From positions 62,001 through 126,000 of the forward strand of contig CAKSUT010000002.1 of assembly GCA_934502885.1 (NCBI GenBank): a stretch of DNA of 64,000 bases. Reading direction: 5' to 3'. The DNA is from an uncultured Eubacteriales bacterium (GTDB lineage Bacteria; Bacillota; Clostridia; Oscillospirales; CAG-382). Shown here one piece after another: positions 51,667-60,758 of this stretch. The translations under genes were made by a program, and so were the position numbers. Within the stretch, counting starts at the first letter, position 1. Every line of letters begins with the position of its first letter. The notes below the pieces were generated by a model. The model did no database searches. It worked only from the letters and a program-made list of their open reading frames with translations, and was not told the origin of the DNA.

Positions 51667-53580
51667 TCAGTTTTCGTCGGTAAAGCCGCTTTCGGCAAGC
51701 GCCTTGTTTGCGAGATGTTCCTCGTAGGTTTCGGCAAACAGCGACGAACCGTCCGCTTTCGCGACGAAGTACTTATAATTCGTGGTTTCGGGATAGAGAG
51801 CCGCGATAATTGCGTTGAGTCCGGGGTTGCATATCGGTCCCGGGGGAAGTCCGCGGTGGATATACGTATTATACGGGTGGTCTATCCGTGTATCGGCGTC
51901 GAGTATTCTCGACTTGCGCTCTCCGTATGCCGTCTGATATGCATACTGAACGGTTGCGCAGGATTCGAGCTTATCGGGATTGCCCGTAGAAAGACGGTTG
52001 TGGAATACGGAGGATATTATGAGCTGTTCCGCTGGAAGCTTTGCCTCTTTTTCGATTATCGCCGCAAGGTTTACTATCTCATCGACGGTATATCCGAGCT
52101 TTGCGGCGCGGTCAAAGTAGGACGTATCGAACTTATTGTTGAAGTTCGAGAGCATCTTATCGATTATCGAAACGGCGCTCTCATCGTTGTAGAACTCGTA
52201 TGTGTCGGGGAACAGATATCCGTCGAGGCGGTAAGTGCGCTCCTTTGAGTAACCGACCTCGGTGAGCTGCTTTACAAACTCGTAGTCGTAATCGTAGTTG
52301 TTTATTGCGTCGATGTACTCCTCTTTAGTAGCTTCAAGTCCGTTCTCGGCAAAGAGAGCAATTATTTCGTCGGTGGTGAAGCCCTCGGGAATGGTGATCT
52401 TTATTATACGTCTGTCCTTCTTTATCTCGGTTATCTCCGAAATAATCGCGTCGTAGGACATGGAATTGTCAAGGAAGTAGTCGCCGGGATTATAGACAAA
52501 CTCCGTATCCTGCTTGAGATAATCGAGAAAACCGAAGCCGTAGGAGAGAACTTTATTCACAAGTGTTGTAAACGTACTCTCGCTTGCCTCGACCGTTACC
52601 GTCTTCTTTTCCTTATCCTCGGCGGACTTCTTCTTTTTGAAGTCCTTAAACTCCGAATAGTACTCAAAGGTGAGCTTTGAATTGATTATGCCGTCGTCCT
52701 TGAGAATCTCGGCGATCTCTGTTGCGGAAAGTCCTGCCGGTATCGAAACCTTCGCCTCTTTGAGGTCGCCCTTTTTGAGTGCGAATATGTCGTTTCCGGC
52801 GACGATTATCATGTACGACAAAGAAATCGAAACCACGAGCACGAAAGCCACGTAAAGAGCCATTTTGAACACGCCGAAAAATGCGCTGTCGGAAAATCTC
52901 GGCTTTTCATCGGCGTCGCTGCAAACGACAAGGTCGTCACCGGTATCCGCAGGCTCGGGAAACGCCGGCTCGTGATTTACGCCGACCTTCGGCTTCGACA
53001 TAGGCACAACCGGTTTTGCCGTCTCCGGACGCGGAGGGCGTGTCGGCGGCGTCTGCGACTTTCCGACAGGCGGCACATCCGCTTTCGGAACACCGTTCTG
53101 CGGTGCGGTCTGACGTTCATTCTGAGGCTTCGGCACGGAACTGCCCGTAACCAGTCTCTTTCCGCTTTCCTCCGACTGCTTTATACTCTCGGCGATATCC
53201 GGCTGAATCTCGCCGCCGTTTATGAGCGGATGCGAAAAGCCGTTTTTAGGTGCTGACTGAGCAGCGCTCTTTATTTCTCCGCCGGTGATATTCACGTTAG
53301 GTTTTACGACCGGCTTCACGTTCGGCTTGATTATCACGGTGTCGTCGTTTGACGCCGAAGAAGCCGAAGCTTTGTTTTTCGCTGACGCACTATTTCCCTC
53401 ACTTCGCAAAGGGGCGGTTTTGCCGTTTATTATATCGTCGAACGATCTTGATCTCGGCGGCAGAAGCGAACCGCCGGAGTTATTTTCGGAGCTTTCGTGC
53501 GAGGCCTCCGATGAAAGAGCGTCCAGTATATCGTCAAGCTCTTCCTCGGAGCTTTTGTTTCTCTCGTCGTTCAATTTCAT
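51667..53580 (-). CDS. mltG: Endolytic transglycosylase MltG with long disordered N-terminus
   Basis: 637 residues, against about 340-380 in classical MltG. The first 230 residues are low-complexity (Pro, Lys, Ser, Asp), then one span (about 233-262), a LysM-like part (VSIPAGLSATEIAEILKDDG, ITIPEGFTTDEIIALFAENG) and the YceG catalytic domain: IIEKEAKLPAEQ holds the catalytic Glu, followed by YNTYIHRGLPPGPICNPG. MltG cuts nascent glycan strands and limits their length. Start ATG 53580 is only 2 bases after AGGAG; TTG 53574 is an alternative with better spacing. Confidence 0.92.
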   Translation of the reverse strand: MKLNDERNKSSEEELDDILDALSSEASHESSENNSGGSLLPPRSRSFDDIINGKTAPLRSEGNSASAKNKASASSASNDDTVIIKPNVKPVVKPNVNITGGEIKSAAQSAPKNGFSHPLINGGEIQPDIAESIKQSEESGKRLVTGSSVPKPQNERQTAPQNGVPKADVPPVGKSQTPPTRPPRPETAKPVVPMSKPKVGVNHEPAFPEPADTGDDLVVCSDADEKPRFSDSAFFGVFKMALYVAFVLVVSISLSYMIIVAGNDIFALKKGDLKEAKVSIPAGLSATEIAEILKDDGIINSKLTFEYYSEFKDFKKKKSAEDKEKKTVTVEASESTFTTLVNKVLSYGFGFLDYLKQDTEFVYNPGDYFLDNSMSYDAIISEITEIKKDRRIIKITIPEGFTTDEIIALFAENGLEATKEEYIDAINNYDYDYEFVKQLTEVGYSKERTYRLDGYLFPDTYEFYNDESAVSIIDKMLSNFNNKFDTSYFDRAAKLGYTVDEIVNLAAIIEKEAKLPAEQLIISSVFHNRLSTGNPDKLESCATVQYAYQTAYGERKSRILDADTRIDHPYNTYIHRGLPPGPICNPGLNAIIAALYPETTNYKYFVAKADGSSLFAETYEEHLANKALAESGFTDEN

Positions 53581-53619
53581 TCTCCTTTCGCTTTTCTCGT
53601 TTCATGCGCAGACACGCCG

Positions 53620-54657
53620 TCATTCCGCCGCGATTTTCAGCACGAATGCCACTGCGACGCAGACAAACGCCGGGTTTAAAACTATCTGCGCAAACGCCTT
53701 TCCGAGACTGCGCCCGTCAGGCATGAGTCTTATCCGCGTGCTTACGAGAGTGGGAGTTTTCTCACTCTTTTTCTCACGCTCGGCATACTCCGTTTCGAGT
53801 CTGTGAAACCAAATCATAAGCGATACAAGGCACAGCACAAGAAGCACCGCAAGTGCGAGTCTGCCGCCGGAGGTATCGCCGGATATCTTCACGATAAGAT
53901 TATCCGTATATATACCGAAAAGGTTATTGCAAAAGTGCATTATCATTCCGGCAAAGACGGAATCGGCGGCGCACACGGTTATTCCGATTATAAGTCCCGC
54001 CGCAAAATAAGCGACAAAGTCTCTTGCGTTAAAATGTATCATTGCGAAAACGAGCGACGTCACCGCAACAGCAGCAAGCTTGCCGCATTTCTTCTCGTAT
54101 TCGGACATCGCGACGCCTCTGAAGCAAAGCTCCTCCGTTACGCACGGAACAACCGCGTAAGAAAGGAGCATATATGCGAAGTCGCCCGAGGACGACGCCG
54201 CAACCGCACTTCCGAGACGTTCGCCGAAAACGTAGCACTGTACGTATTTGAGAGCCGCCGCCGTGAAAAGCACGGCAGGCACTCCGGCAGCCGTGAGAAG
54301 AATGCCGCTTCCGTTCATCGGTTTTACACGGCAGTCTTTCCCTATGTTTATCCTTTTAAGCGTGCAGTAGAAAGCACACGGCAGTACGAATATGCAAAGC
54401 TGAATGACAACCGTCGCAAGATACGGATTTCCGCTGTTGAGGTAATTTGCGGCGGTGAGGTTTTCCGATATCAGAAGAAGACAGAACACCGCAAACAGAA
54501 GAACCGTCGGAGCGGTCACGTCGCGGTCGAACGAAAACGCGAGTTGGCTTTTCGCTGTATTCGCGGCGCCTTCTGTTTTCGCATTTCCAACAGCTGTTTT
54601 CGATGTTGTGTCCGTCTGTGTTTTTTCCTTGTTTTTCAGATCCTTATCTGGAAGCAT
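53620..54657 (-). CDS. CPBP family intramembrane glutamic endopeptidase
   Basis: 345 residues, about 8 spans. EELCFRGVAMSEYEKKCG (motif 1, with the catalytic Glu pair) and FAMIHFNARDFV plus later FCNNLFGIY (motifs with His and Asn) match CPBP/Abi proteases, relatives of Rce1. Known members process prenyl or peptide substrates and self-immunity. It overlaps the 5-formyl-THF ligase gene by 14 bases. Substrate unknown. Confidence 0.9.
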   Translation of the reverse strand: MLPDKDLKNKEKTQTDTTSKTAVGNAKTEGAANTAKSQLAFSFDRDVTAPTVLLFAVFCLLLISENLTAANYLNSGNPYLATVVIQLCIFVLPCAFYCTLKRINIGKDCRVKPMNGSGILLTAAGVPAVLFTAAALKYVQCYVFGERLGSAVAASSSGDFAYMLLSYAVVPCVTEELCFRGVAMSEYEKKCGKLAAVAVTSLVFAMIHFNARDFVAYFAAGLIIGITVCAADSVFAGMIMHFCNNLFGIYTDNLIVKISGDTSGGRLALAVLLVLCLVSLMIWFHRLETEYAEREKKSEKTPTLVSTRIRLMPDGRSLGKAFAQIVLNPAFVCVAVAFVLKIAAE

Positions 54658-55225
54658 TTACGGCACTCACTCCCCGTTCGCTTATAAGAATATCGACGTG
54701 TTTGTCGAAACGTCCTCTCGGTACTCTGGGAATAATCATATTGCTGTAAACAAGTCCGACCTTTACGCCGGGGAAGCTGCTCAGGAATCTGTCGTAGAAG
54801 CCCTTGCCGTAGCCTATTCTGTAGCCCTCTTTATCAAAAACTATAGCCGGAACCACGCATATCGAAAGGCTCGACGGCACGTATTCCTCGAGTCCCTTTT
54901 TGGGTTCGAGTATTCCGAACGCGCCCTCCTCAAGGTCGTCGCGCGAATTTACGTAATAATACTTCATCGTATTGTCCTCAAAGCAAAGCGGAAATGCCGC
55001 TTTTTTGCCCGCTTTGATTGCGGCGTCGAAGATATTCCACGTATCTATTTCGCTTCCCATGGAAGCGTAGAGAAGTATCTCGTTTGAATGTCTGTAGGTT
55101 ATCGAAGCGGTGAGTCTGTCGAATATTTTCTTGTCAAATTCATCTCTCTTAGCCTTATCCATCTCATTTCTTATCGCCGAATACTTTTCTCTCATTTCTC
55201 TTTTTACTACTCTGATCTCTGCCAT
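54644..55225 (-). CDS. 5-formyltetrahydrofolate cyclo-ligase
   Basis: 193 residues. ILLYASMGSEIDTW, the folate site region, and RIGYGKGFYDRFLSSFPG, the ATP/metal loop, are conserved. It converts 5-formyl-THF to 5,10-methenyl-THF with ATP and so returns folate to the C1 pool that ThyX, encoded nearby, draws on. Start 55225 follows GAGGAG. Member of the same run as thyX and tmk. Confidence 0.92.
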   Translation of the reverse strand: MAEIRVVKREMREKYSAIRNEMDKAKRDEFDKKIFDRLTASITYRHSNEILLYASMGSEIDTWNIFDAAIKAGKKAAFPLCFEDNTMKYYYVNSRDDLEEGAFGILEPKKGLEEYVPSSLSICVVPAIVFDKEGYRIGYGKGFYDRFLSSFPGVKVGLVYSNMIIPRVPRGRFDKHVDILISERGVSAVNASR

Positions 55226-55329
55226 AAATGTCAACTCCTCAAAGCTCCGCATTAAAATCCTGCCCGTTTCTGCGGTAAATACCGGGAGGTATTATTGAAA
55301 GCAAAACCGACCTTTGCGAAAAAGCGCAC

Positions 55330-55869
55330 TCAGCGCGCGTAAATCGAAGCTCTCACCTTTTCGGCGGCGTTCTTTCCGGAAAGGGCTTCTATAAGCGCGA
55401 AAGAAAACTCCTCCGAGGCGCCTGCGGCAATCGAAGTAATGAACTTTCCGTCAATGGCTACTCTGTCGCTGCACGCAAGACATCCGTCAAGCTCGTCCGA
55501 CATCGACGGATAGCAAACAGCACGCCTGCCCTCCAAAAGTCCCATCTGTGCGAGTATCGTCGGTGCGGCGCAGATTGCTGCAATATATACGTCGTTTTCG
55601 GCGCATCGGCGTATCATTTCAACCGCACTTTTACTGCTCTTTATGCCGTCAACTCCGCCGAGTCCGCCGGGGAGAATAATCATCTCGAGGTCGTTGTCCG
55701 TCATTTCGTCCTCGGTGATATCCGCCGTCACTTCTATTCCGTGAGCGCCCTTTATTCTCTCACCGCCGATACCCACCGATATTATATCAATACCGGCACG
55801 GCGAAGATAGTCGATTTGAGTAAGCGCTTCTATTTCTTCAAAGCCGTCTGCAAGAAATATATATACCAT
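55330..55869 (-). CDS. DJ-1/PfpI family protein
   Basis: 179 residues. FLADGFEEIEAL and MIILPGGLGGVDG define the fold, and the reactive cysteine is in YIAAICAAPTILAQ (nucleophile elbow). Members are deglycase/glyoxalase-like or chaperones. Cytoplasmic. Starts after AGAGGAGAAGAAA, 19 bases from tmk. Confidence 0.9.
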   Translation of the reverse strand: MVYIFLADGFEEIEALTQIDYLRRAGIDIISVGIGGERIKGAHGIEVTADITEDEMTDNDLEMIILPGGLGGVDGIKSSKSAVEMIRRCAENDVYIAAICAAPTILAQMGLLEGRRAVCYPSMSDELDGCLACSDRVAIDGKFITSIAAGASEEFSFALIEALSGKNAAEKVRASIYAR

Positions 55870-55888
55870 TTTCTTCTCCTCTTTTCGT

Positions 55889-56590
55889 TCAGTTGCCGTT
55901 TTTCCCGAAAAATCCGCTCTCTTTGAGTTTTTCGAGCACGGTTCTTTCCACTTCGCTCTGTATTCTGTCTATTGTATAAGGTATACTTCCCTCTCCGCAT
56001 TTTATTCGCGTCCAGCCCCATTTGCGAATGACATATTCCGCCGCCGCTTTCGCTTTGTGCAGGTGGTCGCCGCTTGCCTCGTGTATGTCCTTGCTCACTC
56101 CCGTTTCGGCGCTTCTCGCTTCGAGAAGACTCCGTGCGGCGGCTTCGGGCATATCGAGGTAAATCACGAGATCCGGCTTCGGTATTCCGAGCTTCACAAA
56201 CTCAAAGTCGCAAAGCCACTCGAGAAACTTGTCTTTTTCGCCGTCGCCGTCTATCTTCGCAAGCTGATGAATTGCGTTCGAGGTTGTGTACCTATTAAGT
56301 ATTATTACACGCTTTTCGTCATTATAAGCCTTCTGCCAATTTTTTTTGAAGCTTGCGTATCTGTCGGCGGCAAAAAACATTGACGCGGCGTAAGCGTTGG
56401 TATCCTCCGGCTTTTTTCCGAACTCGCCGCCGAGATACATCTTCACAAGCGTACTCGAAGGGCTGTCGTAGTCAGGAAAAGAAAGCTCAGTCACCTCAAT
56501 CCCCATTTTTCGGAGATTCTCGGCAAGTCTGTCCGACTGCGTTTTTTTGCCCGAGGCGTCAGTACCCTCTATGGCAACAAGAAAGCTCAT
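55889..56590 (-). CDS. tmk: Thymidylate kinase
   Basis: 233 residues. P-loop AIEGTDASGKKTQSD, the LILNRYTTSNAIHQ base-binding segment and the lid region (LLEARSAETGVSKDIHEAS) identify dTMP kinase, which makes dTDP. Start ATG follows GAGGTGAAGAA. It directly follows thyX (55-base gap), joining dTMP synthesis and phosphorylation. Confidence 0.94.
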   Translation of the reverse strand: MSFLVAIEGTDASGKKTQSDRLAENLRKMGIEVTELSFPDYDSPSSTLVKMYLGGEFGKKPEDTNAYAASMFFAADRYASFKKNWQKAYNDEKRVIILNRYTTSNAIHQLAKIDGDGEKDKFLEWLCDFEFVKLGIPKPDLVIYLDMPEAAARSLLEARSAETGVSKDIHEASGDHLHKAKAAAEYVIRKWGWTRIKCGEGSIPYTIDRIQSEVERTVLEKLKESGFFGKNGN

Positions 56591-56645
56591 TTCTTCACCT
56601 CATATACTCCGCGAAAGCTCACGCCGTATGCGGATAAAATCTCGT

Positions 56646-57431
56646 TCACGTTCCCGAATATCGGTTTCCGCCGTTATCGAAACCGAGCTTCGCTCTCACC
56701 TCTGCCTGTTTTCCGCAGGAGTAAGCTCCCTCGGCGCACTTTCCTCTGAGGCACGACGGTCCGGCGTTCTTAAAGAGAAGCGGCGATACCTCACGGACCT
56801 GACGGAGCATTTCGCAGGCAAGGTCTCTTATCTCCCACTGCGCTCTGTTGCAGCAGCGGAGTGAGAAGAAGTTATAGAGCGAGCGTATATTCATTGTCAT
56901 GACAATTCTCGTGTCGCAGGCGTTTGAAAGCACGTATCTTGCGTCCTCGTTAGACTTTTTCCCTGCGGCATACGCGGCGTCCTTTTCACTCATCCCGGCG
57001 GCGAGATTATCCTCGGTGTGCTTTTTCTTAAGTATTTCGGAGAGCTTGTTGTAGGTAGCACGGTCGTTCTCCATCGCCTTCACGAAAAGCTCCTTCGCCT
57101 CGGGTATCGCCTCGATTTCCGGGGGGATTATATAGTCAAATTCGCCCTTGTTTACGTATCTCTGACTCTGCACGCTGTAGGAGGCAATGCGGTGTCTTGT
57201 AATCTGCGCAAGAAGCGACCGCGAAACACCCTCTATGGCAAAAGTAAAGCTCACGTGTTCAAACGGGCTTTCGTGACCGAGACCCATGAGCATGGTGACA
57301 AAGCTCTCGGCTTTGTCGGGAGTCATCTTTTCGCATATTTCGTCCACGCCGACCGGAGAATAACAGAGCTTTGCCGCCGCCGCTATCGTTCTCTCGGGGT
57401 CGGGAGTATGAGTAAGTATTTTTACGTTCAC
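56646..57431 (-). CDS. thyX: Flavin-dependent thymidylate synthase
   Basis: 261 residues. The ThyX motif RHRxxSxxxxSxR is present as TRHRIASYSVQSQRY (79-92), and FAIEGVSRSLLAQ precedes it. It methylates dUMP to dTMP using FAD, NADPH and methylene-THF, without ThyA. Start is GTG 57431 after AAGGAGAAAATAAC. It stands 12 bases behind wecG/tagA. Confidence 0.97.
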   Translation of the reverse strand: MNVKILTHTPDPERTIAAAAKLCYSPVGVDEICEKMTPDKAESFVTMLMGLGHESPFEHVSFTFAIEGVSRSLLAQITRHRIASYSVQSQRYVNKGEFDYIIPPEIEAIPEAKELFVKAMENDRATYNKLSEILKKKHTEDNLAAGMSEKDAAYAAGKKSNEDARYVLSNACDTRIVMTMNIRSLYNFFSLRCCNRAQWEIRDLACEMLRQVREVSPLLFKNAGPSCLRGKCAEGAYSCGKQAEVRAKLGFDNGGNRYSGT

Positions 57432-57443
57432 GTTATTTTCTCC

Positions 57444-58214
57444 TTATTTTTCCGCGCTTGTATTCGGCACTTTGTTTCCGTGTACGGCAACGCCTACGAT
57501 AAACTTCGGGAGCTTCATCATTCTGCCTATTCTCGTCGGCATCTTGATAAGTCTGTGAAGCCACTCAAGGTTATGCTCGATGAAAAACTTCGGCGCTCTC
57601 TTCACCGTGCCGGAGAACACATCGAGGCTTCCGCCGAGTCCCATTGCAAGCTTCACGTCAAGCTTATCTCTGTTGTCGTAAATCCACTTCTCCTGCTTCG
57701 GCGCGCCGAGGCACACAAAGAGAACCTTTGCTCCGGATTTATTGATGTCGTCGATAATGCCGGGAACGTCGGCTTCCTTGAAGTAACCGTCGCGTGTGCC
57801 GGAAATGACAAGTCCGGGGTGCTTCTCGCAGAGCTTCTTTGCGGCAAGGTTCGCGATACTGTCGCGTTCGTCGTTCTTCGGAGACGCACCGAAAAGGTAA
57901 AGTCCCTCGCCCGTTTTCGATATATGCTCGACGACCTTCTCGGCAAGCTCGCATCCAGGGACCTTCTCTTTGAGCGGAGTGTGCAGAAGCTTTGCGGCGT
58001 AAACCACGCCTATTCCGTCGGGAATAATGAGTTCTGCGGAGTTTATGACCTTGTAGCTGTCCGGATTTTCAACGCAGTTCTGTACGATCTCGGAGTTCGG
58101 AGTGTAAATTGCCGAACAGCCGTCGCCGCCGATAAGTCCGACAGCCTTTGCGAGAGCCTCCTCCATGGTAACATTGTCAAAGTACACACCTCTTACATTT
58201 ATCCTATCGCTCAT
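57444..58214 (-). CDS. WecG/TagA/CpsF family glycosyltransferase
   Basis: 256 residues. AIYTPNSEIVQNC, GYFKEADVPGI and VLFVCLGAPKQEKWIYDNRDK are signature regions of GT26. Family members add ManNAc (TagA) or ManNAcA (WecG) to lipid-linked GlcNAc made by a WecA/TagO enzyme. Both WecA- and WecB-type enzymes are encoded at 40949-43260, which supports a shared wall-polymer linkage route. First gene of the nine-gene run; its promoter is at 58284-58312. Confidence 0.93.
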   Translation of the reverse strand: MSDRINVRGVYFDNVTMEEALAKAVGLIGGDGCSAIYTPNSEIVQNCVENPDSYKVINSAELIIPDGIGVVYAAKLLHTPLKEKVPGCELAEKVVEHISKTGEGLYLFGASPKNDERDSIANLAAKKLCEKHPGLVISGTRDGYFKEADVPGIIDDINKSGAKVLFVCLGAPKQEKWIYDNRDKLDVKLAMGLGGSLDVFSGTVKRAPKFFIEHNLEWLHRLIKMPTRIGRMMKLPKFIVGVAVHGNKVPNTSAEK

Positions 58215-58283
58215 ACATTTTACCGTCTTTCATAAGTAGTAAACAAGGGAACTTATTACGACACTATCCCACATTATTATTGC

Positions 58284-58312
58284 ATTATACCACTGTAAAG
58301 GAGTCATTTCAA
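58284..58312 (-). promoter_or_regulatory. Promoter of the wecG-to-DUF1294 run
   Basis: On the minus strand, TTGAAA (58312-58307), 17 bases, TATAAT (58289-58284); leader of about 62 bases. Confidence 0.75.
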
Positions 58313-58425
58313 TTATAAAACATTTACATTATGTAAAATTTCTCTCGGTGATACTTTTCGTTCTGTTCTTCGGACGAATTTACAATTCCGTGTACAAAAA
58401 TCACTATTCTTAGGCTTATGTATTC

Positions 58426-58434
58426 TGATATAAT
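58426..58434 (+). promoter_or_regulatory. Extended -10 promoter of the GH51 gene
   Basis: TGA followed by TATAAT (58429-58434) gives an extended -10; no good -35 lies 17 bases upstream. Transcription would start near 58441 and the gene at 58473. Confidence 0.5.
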
Positions 58435-58472
58435 GTACCCGAAGAAACAAATTTGTCAAGGAGGCTTGCGTC

Positions 58473-59936
58473 ATGAATGCGCCGAAGAAAATATACATCA
58501 TGTATCCCGAGAAAATCGGCACTGTTTCTCCCGAAATATACGGTCACTTCACCGAGCATATAGGCGGTGTGATATACGACGGAATATGGGTCGGCAAGGA
58601 CTCGGGCATTCCCAACATAAAAGGCTTCAGAAAAGATCTCGTCGAAAAGCTCCGCGCGATAAAGGCTCCCGTCATACGCTGGCCGGGCGGCTGTTTCGCC
58701 GAGACCTACGACTGGCGCGACGGCATAGGAAAGAACCGTCCGACGCGCATTAACTGGTGGCAGAGTGCAGACGGCAAAACCGAACCGAACGAGGTCGGCA
58801 CGCACGAATTTATGGATTTCTGCGAAGAGGTCGGCGCAAAAGCGTACTTTGCGGCTAACCTTACGTCGGTAACTCCCCTTCACATAAGAAACTGGATGGA
58901 CTATTGTCTGTCGCCGAAAGGCACAACGGCTCTCGCAAAGGAGCGTGAGGTGAACGGTCATCCCGAACCTTTCGACATACCTTTTTGGGGAGTCGGCAAC
59001 GAAAACTGGGGCGGCGGCGGAAGTATGCTTCCCGAATATTACGCAAATGAATTCAGACGTTTTTCAACCGTGATGAAGAATGCATTTCCCAAAGCTGAGC
59101 TTTTCATGTGCGGCGAAAACGCAGAGGACTACGGCTGGACTGACACGGTCATAAGGGGAACGTGCGGAGTTGCGACGTCGGTAGACGGCTTTGCCATGCA
59201 CTACTACTGCGGTTCGACTCCGGGTGAGGTAACCGGCTTCGGAAAAGAAGACTGGGACAAACAGCTCTCTCAGGCTGCCAAGATGGGTGCTATCATAGAG
59301 CGCAACCGCCACATAATAGCCGGTCACGGCATGGAGGGTCATGCGAAGCTCGTCGTTGACGAATGGGGCTGCTGGCACAGAGGCGGAACGGGACCGTCCA
59401 AGGGCGAGTTTCTCTTTGAACAGCAGAACACTCTCCGTGACGCCGCCGTTGCGGCACTGACGCTCAACATATTCAACAACAACTGCGACATTGTGCGCAT
59501 GGCAAACATTGCACAGCTTGTCAACTGTCTGCAATCGCTCTTTCTTTCCTGCGGCGAGAACTGCATTGTCACGCCGACCTATCACGTTTTCGATATGTAC
59601 AAGGAACACATGGGAGCGGAAGCCGTCCGCACTGTCATTGAGGGCAACGAAGAGCTTTCGTCGTCGGTGTCGGTCTCGGCGTCGGTAAAGGACGGAAAGA
59701 CTCTCCTCACACTCTGCAATCTCTCGTACACGGACGACGCCGAAATCACACTCTGCGGAGTAGGCGGCTTCCCCGTTTTGCCGTCAAGTGTCAAAGCGGA
59801 GCTTCTCTTTGACGACGACCTCACGGTGCACAACACGTTTGAAAGCCCGAACAGGGTTAAAGTGACAAAGCGTGTAATCGACCTGTCAAAGCCTTTCACC
59901 GTACCTAAAGGCGGCGTTCTCTCCGTAAGATTTTAA
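58473..59936 (+). CDS. Alpha-L-arabinofuranosidase, family GH51
   Basis: 487 residues. IYGHFTEHIGGVIYDGIWVG at the start, VIRWPGGCFAETYDWRDGIG and acid/base motif GNENWGGGG (Glu177), with nucleophile VDEWGCW (Glu297). A C-terminal beta domain follows. It releases L-arabinose from arabinoxylan or arabinan oligosaccharides by retention. No signal peptide, so intracellular. Monocistronic, with its own terminator. Start ATG follows AAGGAGGC. Confidence 0.95.
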   Translation: MNAPKKIYIMYPEKIGTVSPEIYGHFTEHIGGVIYDGIWVGKDSGIPNIKGFRKDLVEKLRAIKAPVIRWPGGCFAETYDWRDGIGKNRPTRINWWQSADGKTEPNEVGTHEFMDFCEEVGAKAYFAANLTSVTPLHIRNWMDYCLSPKGTTALAKEREVNGHPEPFDIPFWGVGNENWGGGGSMLPEYYANEFRRFSTVMKNAFPKAELFMCGENAEDYGWTDTVIRGTCGVATSVDGFAMHYYCGSTPGEVTGFGKEDWDKQLSQAAKMGAIIERNRHIIAGHGMEGHAKLVVDEWGCWHRGGTGPSKGEFLFEQQNTLRDAAVAALTLNIFNNNCDIVRMANIAQLVNCLQSLFLSCGENCIVTPTYHVFDMYKEHMGAEAVRTVIEGNEELSSSVSVSASVKDGKTLLTLCNLSYTDDAEITLCGVGGFPVLPSSVKAELLFDDDLTVHNTFESPNRVKVTKRVIDLSKPFTVPKGGVLSVRF

Positions 59937-59949
59937 CGAATACGGCAAA

Positions 59950-59988
59950 GTGCCGCACTGCATCGTTCCGACGCAGTGCGGCGCTTTT
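59950..59988 (+). terminator. Terminator after GH51 gene
   Basis: GCCGCACTGC and GCAGTGCGGC pair, followed by GCTTTTT on the plus strand. Confidence 0.85.
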
Positions 59989-59993
59989 TGGCA

Positions 59994-60647
59994 TTATTTT
60001 CTGTTCTTGCGTTTTTCGTAGTCCTCGTCGATACGCTTGCTCCATTCGGCAGTCATCGGCATACTGTTTCTCACGCCGCACACAGCACTCGCAACGGCTT
60101 CAAAAACTGCCTCCGTTCCTTTTCTGTCAGCGCAGTAGTTTGCGGCGCGGTCGGCGTTAATACCGAAGCGTTTGGCGGTTTCGACAGAGTCGATATTCGC
60201 ACCTATAAACAGGAACTCCCAGCCGAATTTTTCCTTCTTCTCCTTTATCATTTTCTTCACGGCGTCGCTTGTATAAATGCGGCTCGCGTTTTCCATTCCG
60301 TCAGTTGTAATGACAAACAGCGTATGCTCCGGTATATCCTCTTCTCTTGCGTATTTATGCACATTGCTTATGTGCTTCACGGCACAGCCTATTGCGTCGA
60401 TAAGAGCGGTCGAACCTCTCACAACGTAGTCCCTCTCCGTCATTGGTTCTACCTTACGTACATCGACGCGGTCGTGAAGGACAAGGCTTTCGTGGTCAAA
60501 AAGCACGGTTGAAACGAACGCTTCGCCCTTTTCACTTTTCTGCTTCTCGATCATTGAGTTAAAGCCTCCTATGGTATCTCTTTCGAGTCCCGACATAGAG
60601 CCGCTTCGGTCAAGTATGAATACGATTTCGGTGAGTCCTTTTTTCAT
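59994..60647 (-). CDS. VWA-domain protein (TerY-like)
   Basis: 217 residues, almost entirely one von Willebrand factor A fold. The MIDAS metal site is complete: DRSGSMSG (D13, S15, S17 pattern), a Thr in RGSTALIDAIG and VITTDGMEN. No signal peptide or membrane span, so cytosolic, as for TerY-type VWA proteins found with stress-response modules. It lies 111 bases downstream of the TIGR02452 gene on the same strand, separated by a terminator-like hairpin, and ends opposite GH51. The partner protein it binds is unknown. Start ATG follows GGAGG. Confidence 0.85.
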   Translation of the reverse strand: MKKGLTEIVFILDRSGSMSGLERDTIGGFNSMIEKQKSEKGEAFVSTVLFDHESLVLHDRVDVRKVEPMTERDYVVRGSTALIDAIGCAVKHISNVHKYAREEDIPEHTLFVITTDGMENASRIYTSDAVKKMIKEKKEKFGWEFLFIGANIDSVETAKRFGINADRAANYCADRKGTEAVFEAVASAVCGVRNSMPMTAEWSKRIDEDYEKRKNRK

Positions 60648-60668
60648 GATATGTACCTCCGTTATAAT

Positions 60669-60707
60669 AAAAAATTGAGCTGTTCGGTGTCTTTCACCTT
60701 ACAGCTC
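60669..60707 (-). terminator. Terminator-like hairpin between TIGR02452 and VWA genes
   Basis: On the minus strand, GAGCTGT and ACAGCTC, enclosing GGTG/CACC, form a stem followed by AATTTTTTATT. It may end the macro-TIGR02452 message, or act as an attenuator within a leader if the TATAAT at 60715-60710 starts a VWA transcript. Confidence 0.6.
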
Positions 60708-60758
60708 ATATTATACCGTTTTATTTGCGGGGTTTGGTCGCCTGATGTGCGACAAATT

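Noticed and set aside
57018..58235. 405-codon plus-strand open frame
   Set aside because: It lies antisense to thyX and wecG/tagA and shows no domain.
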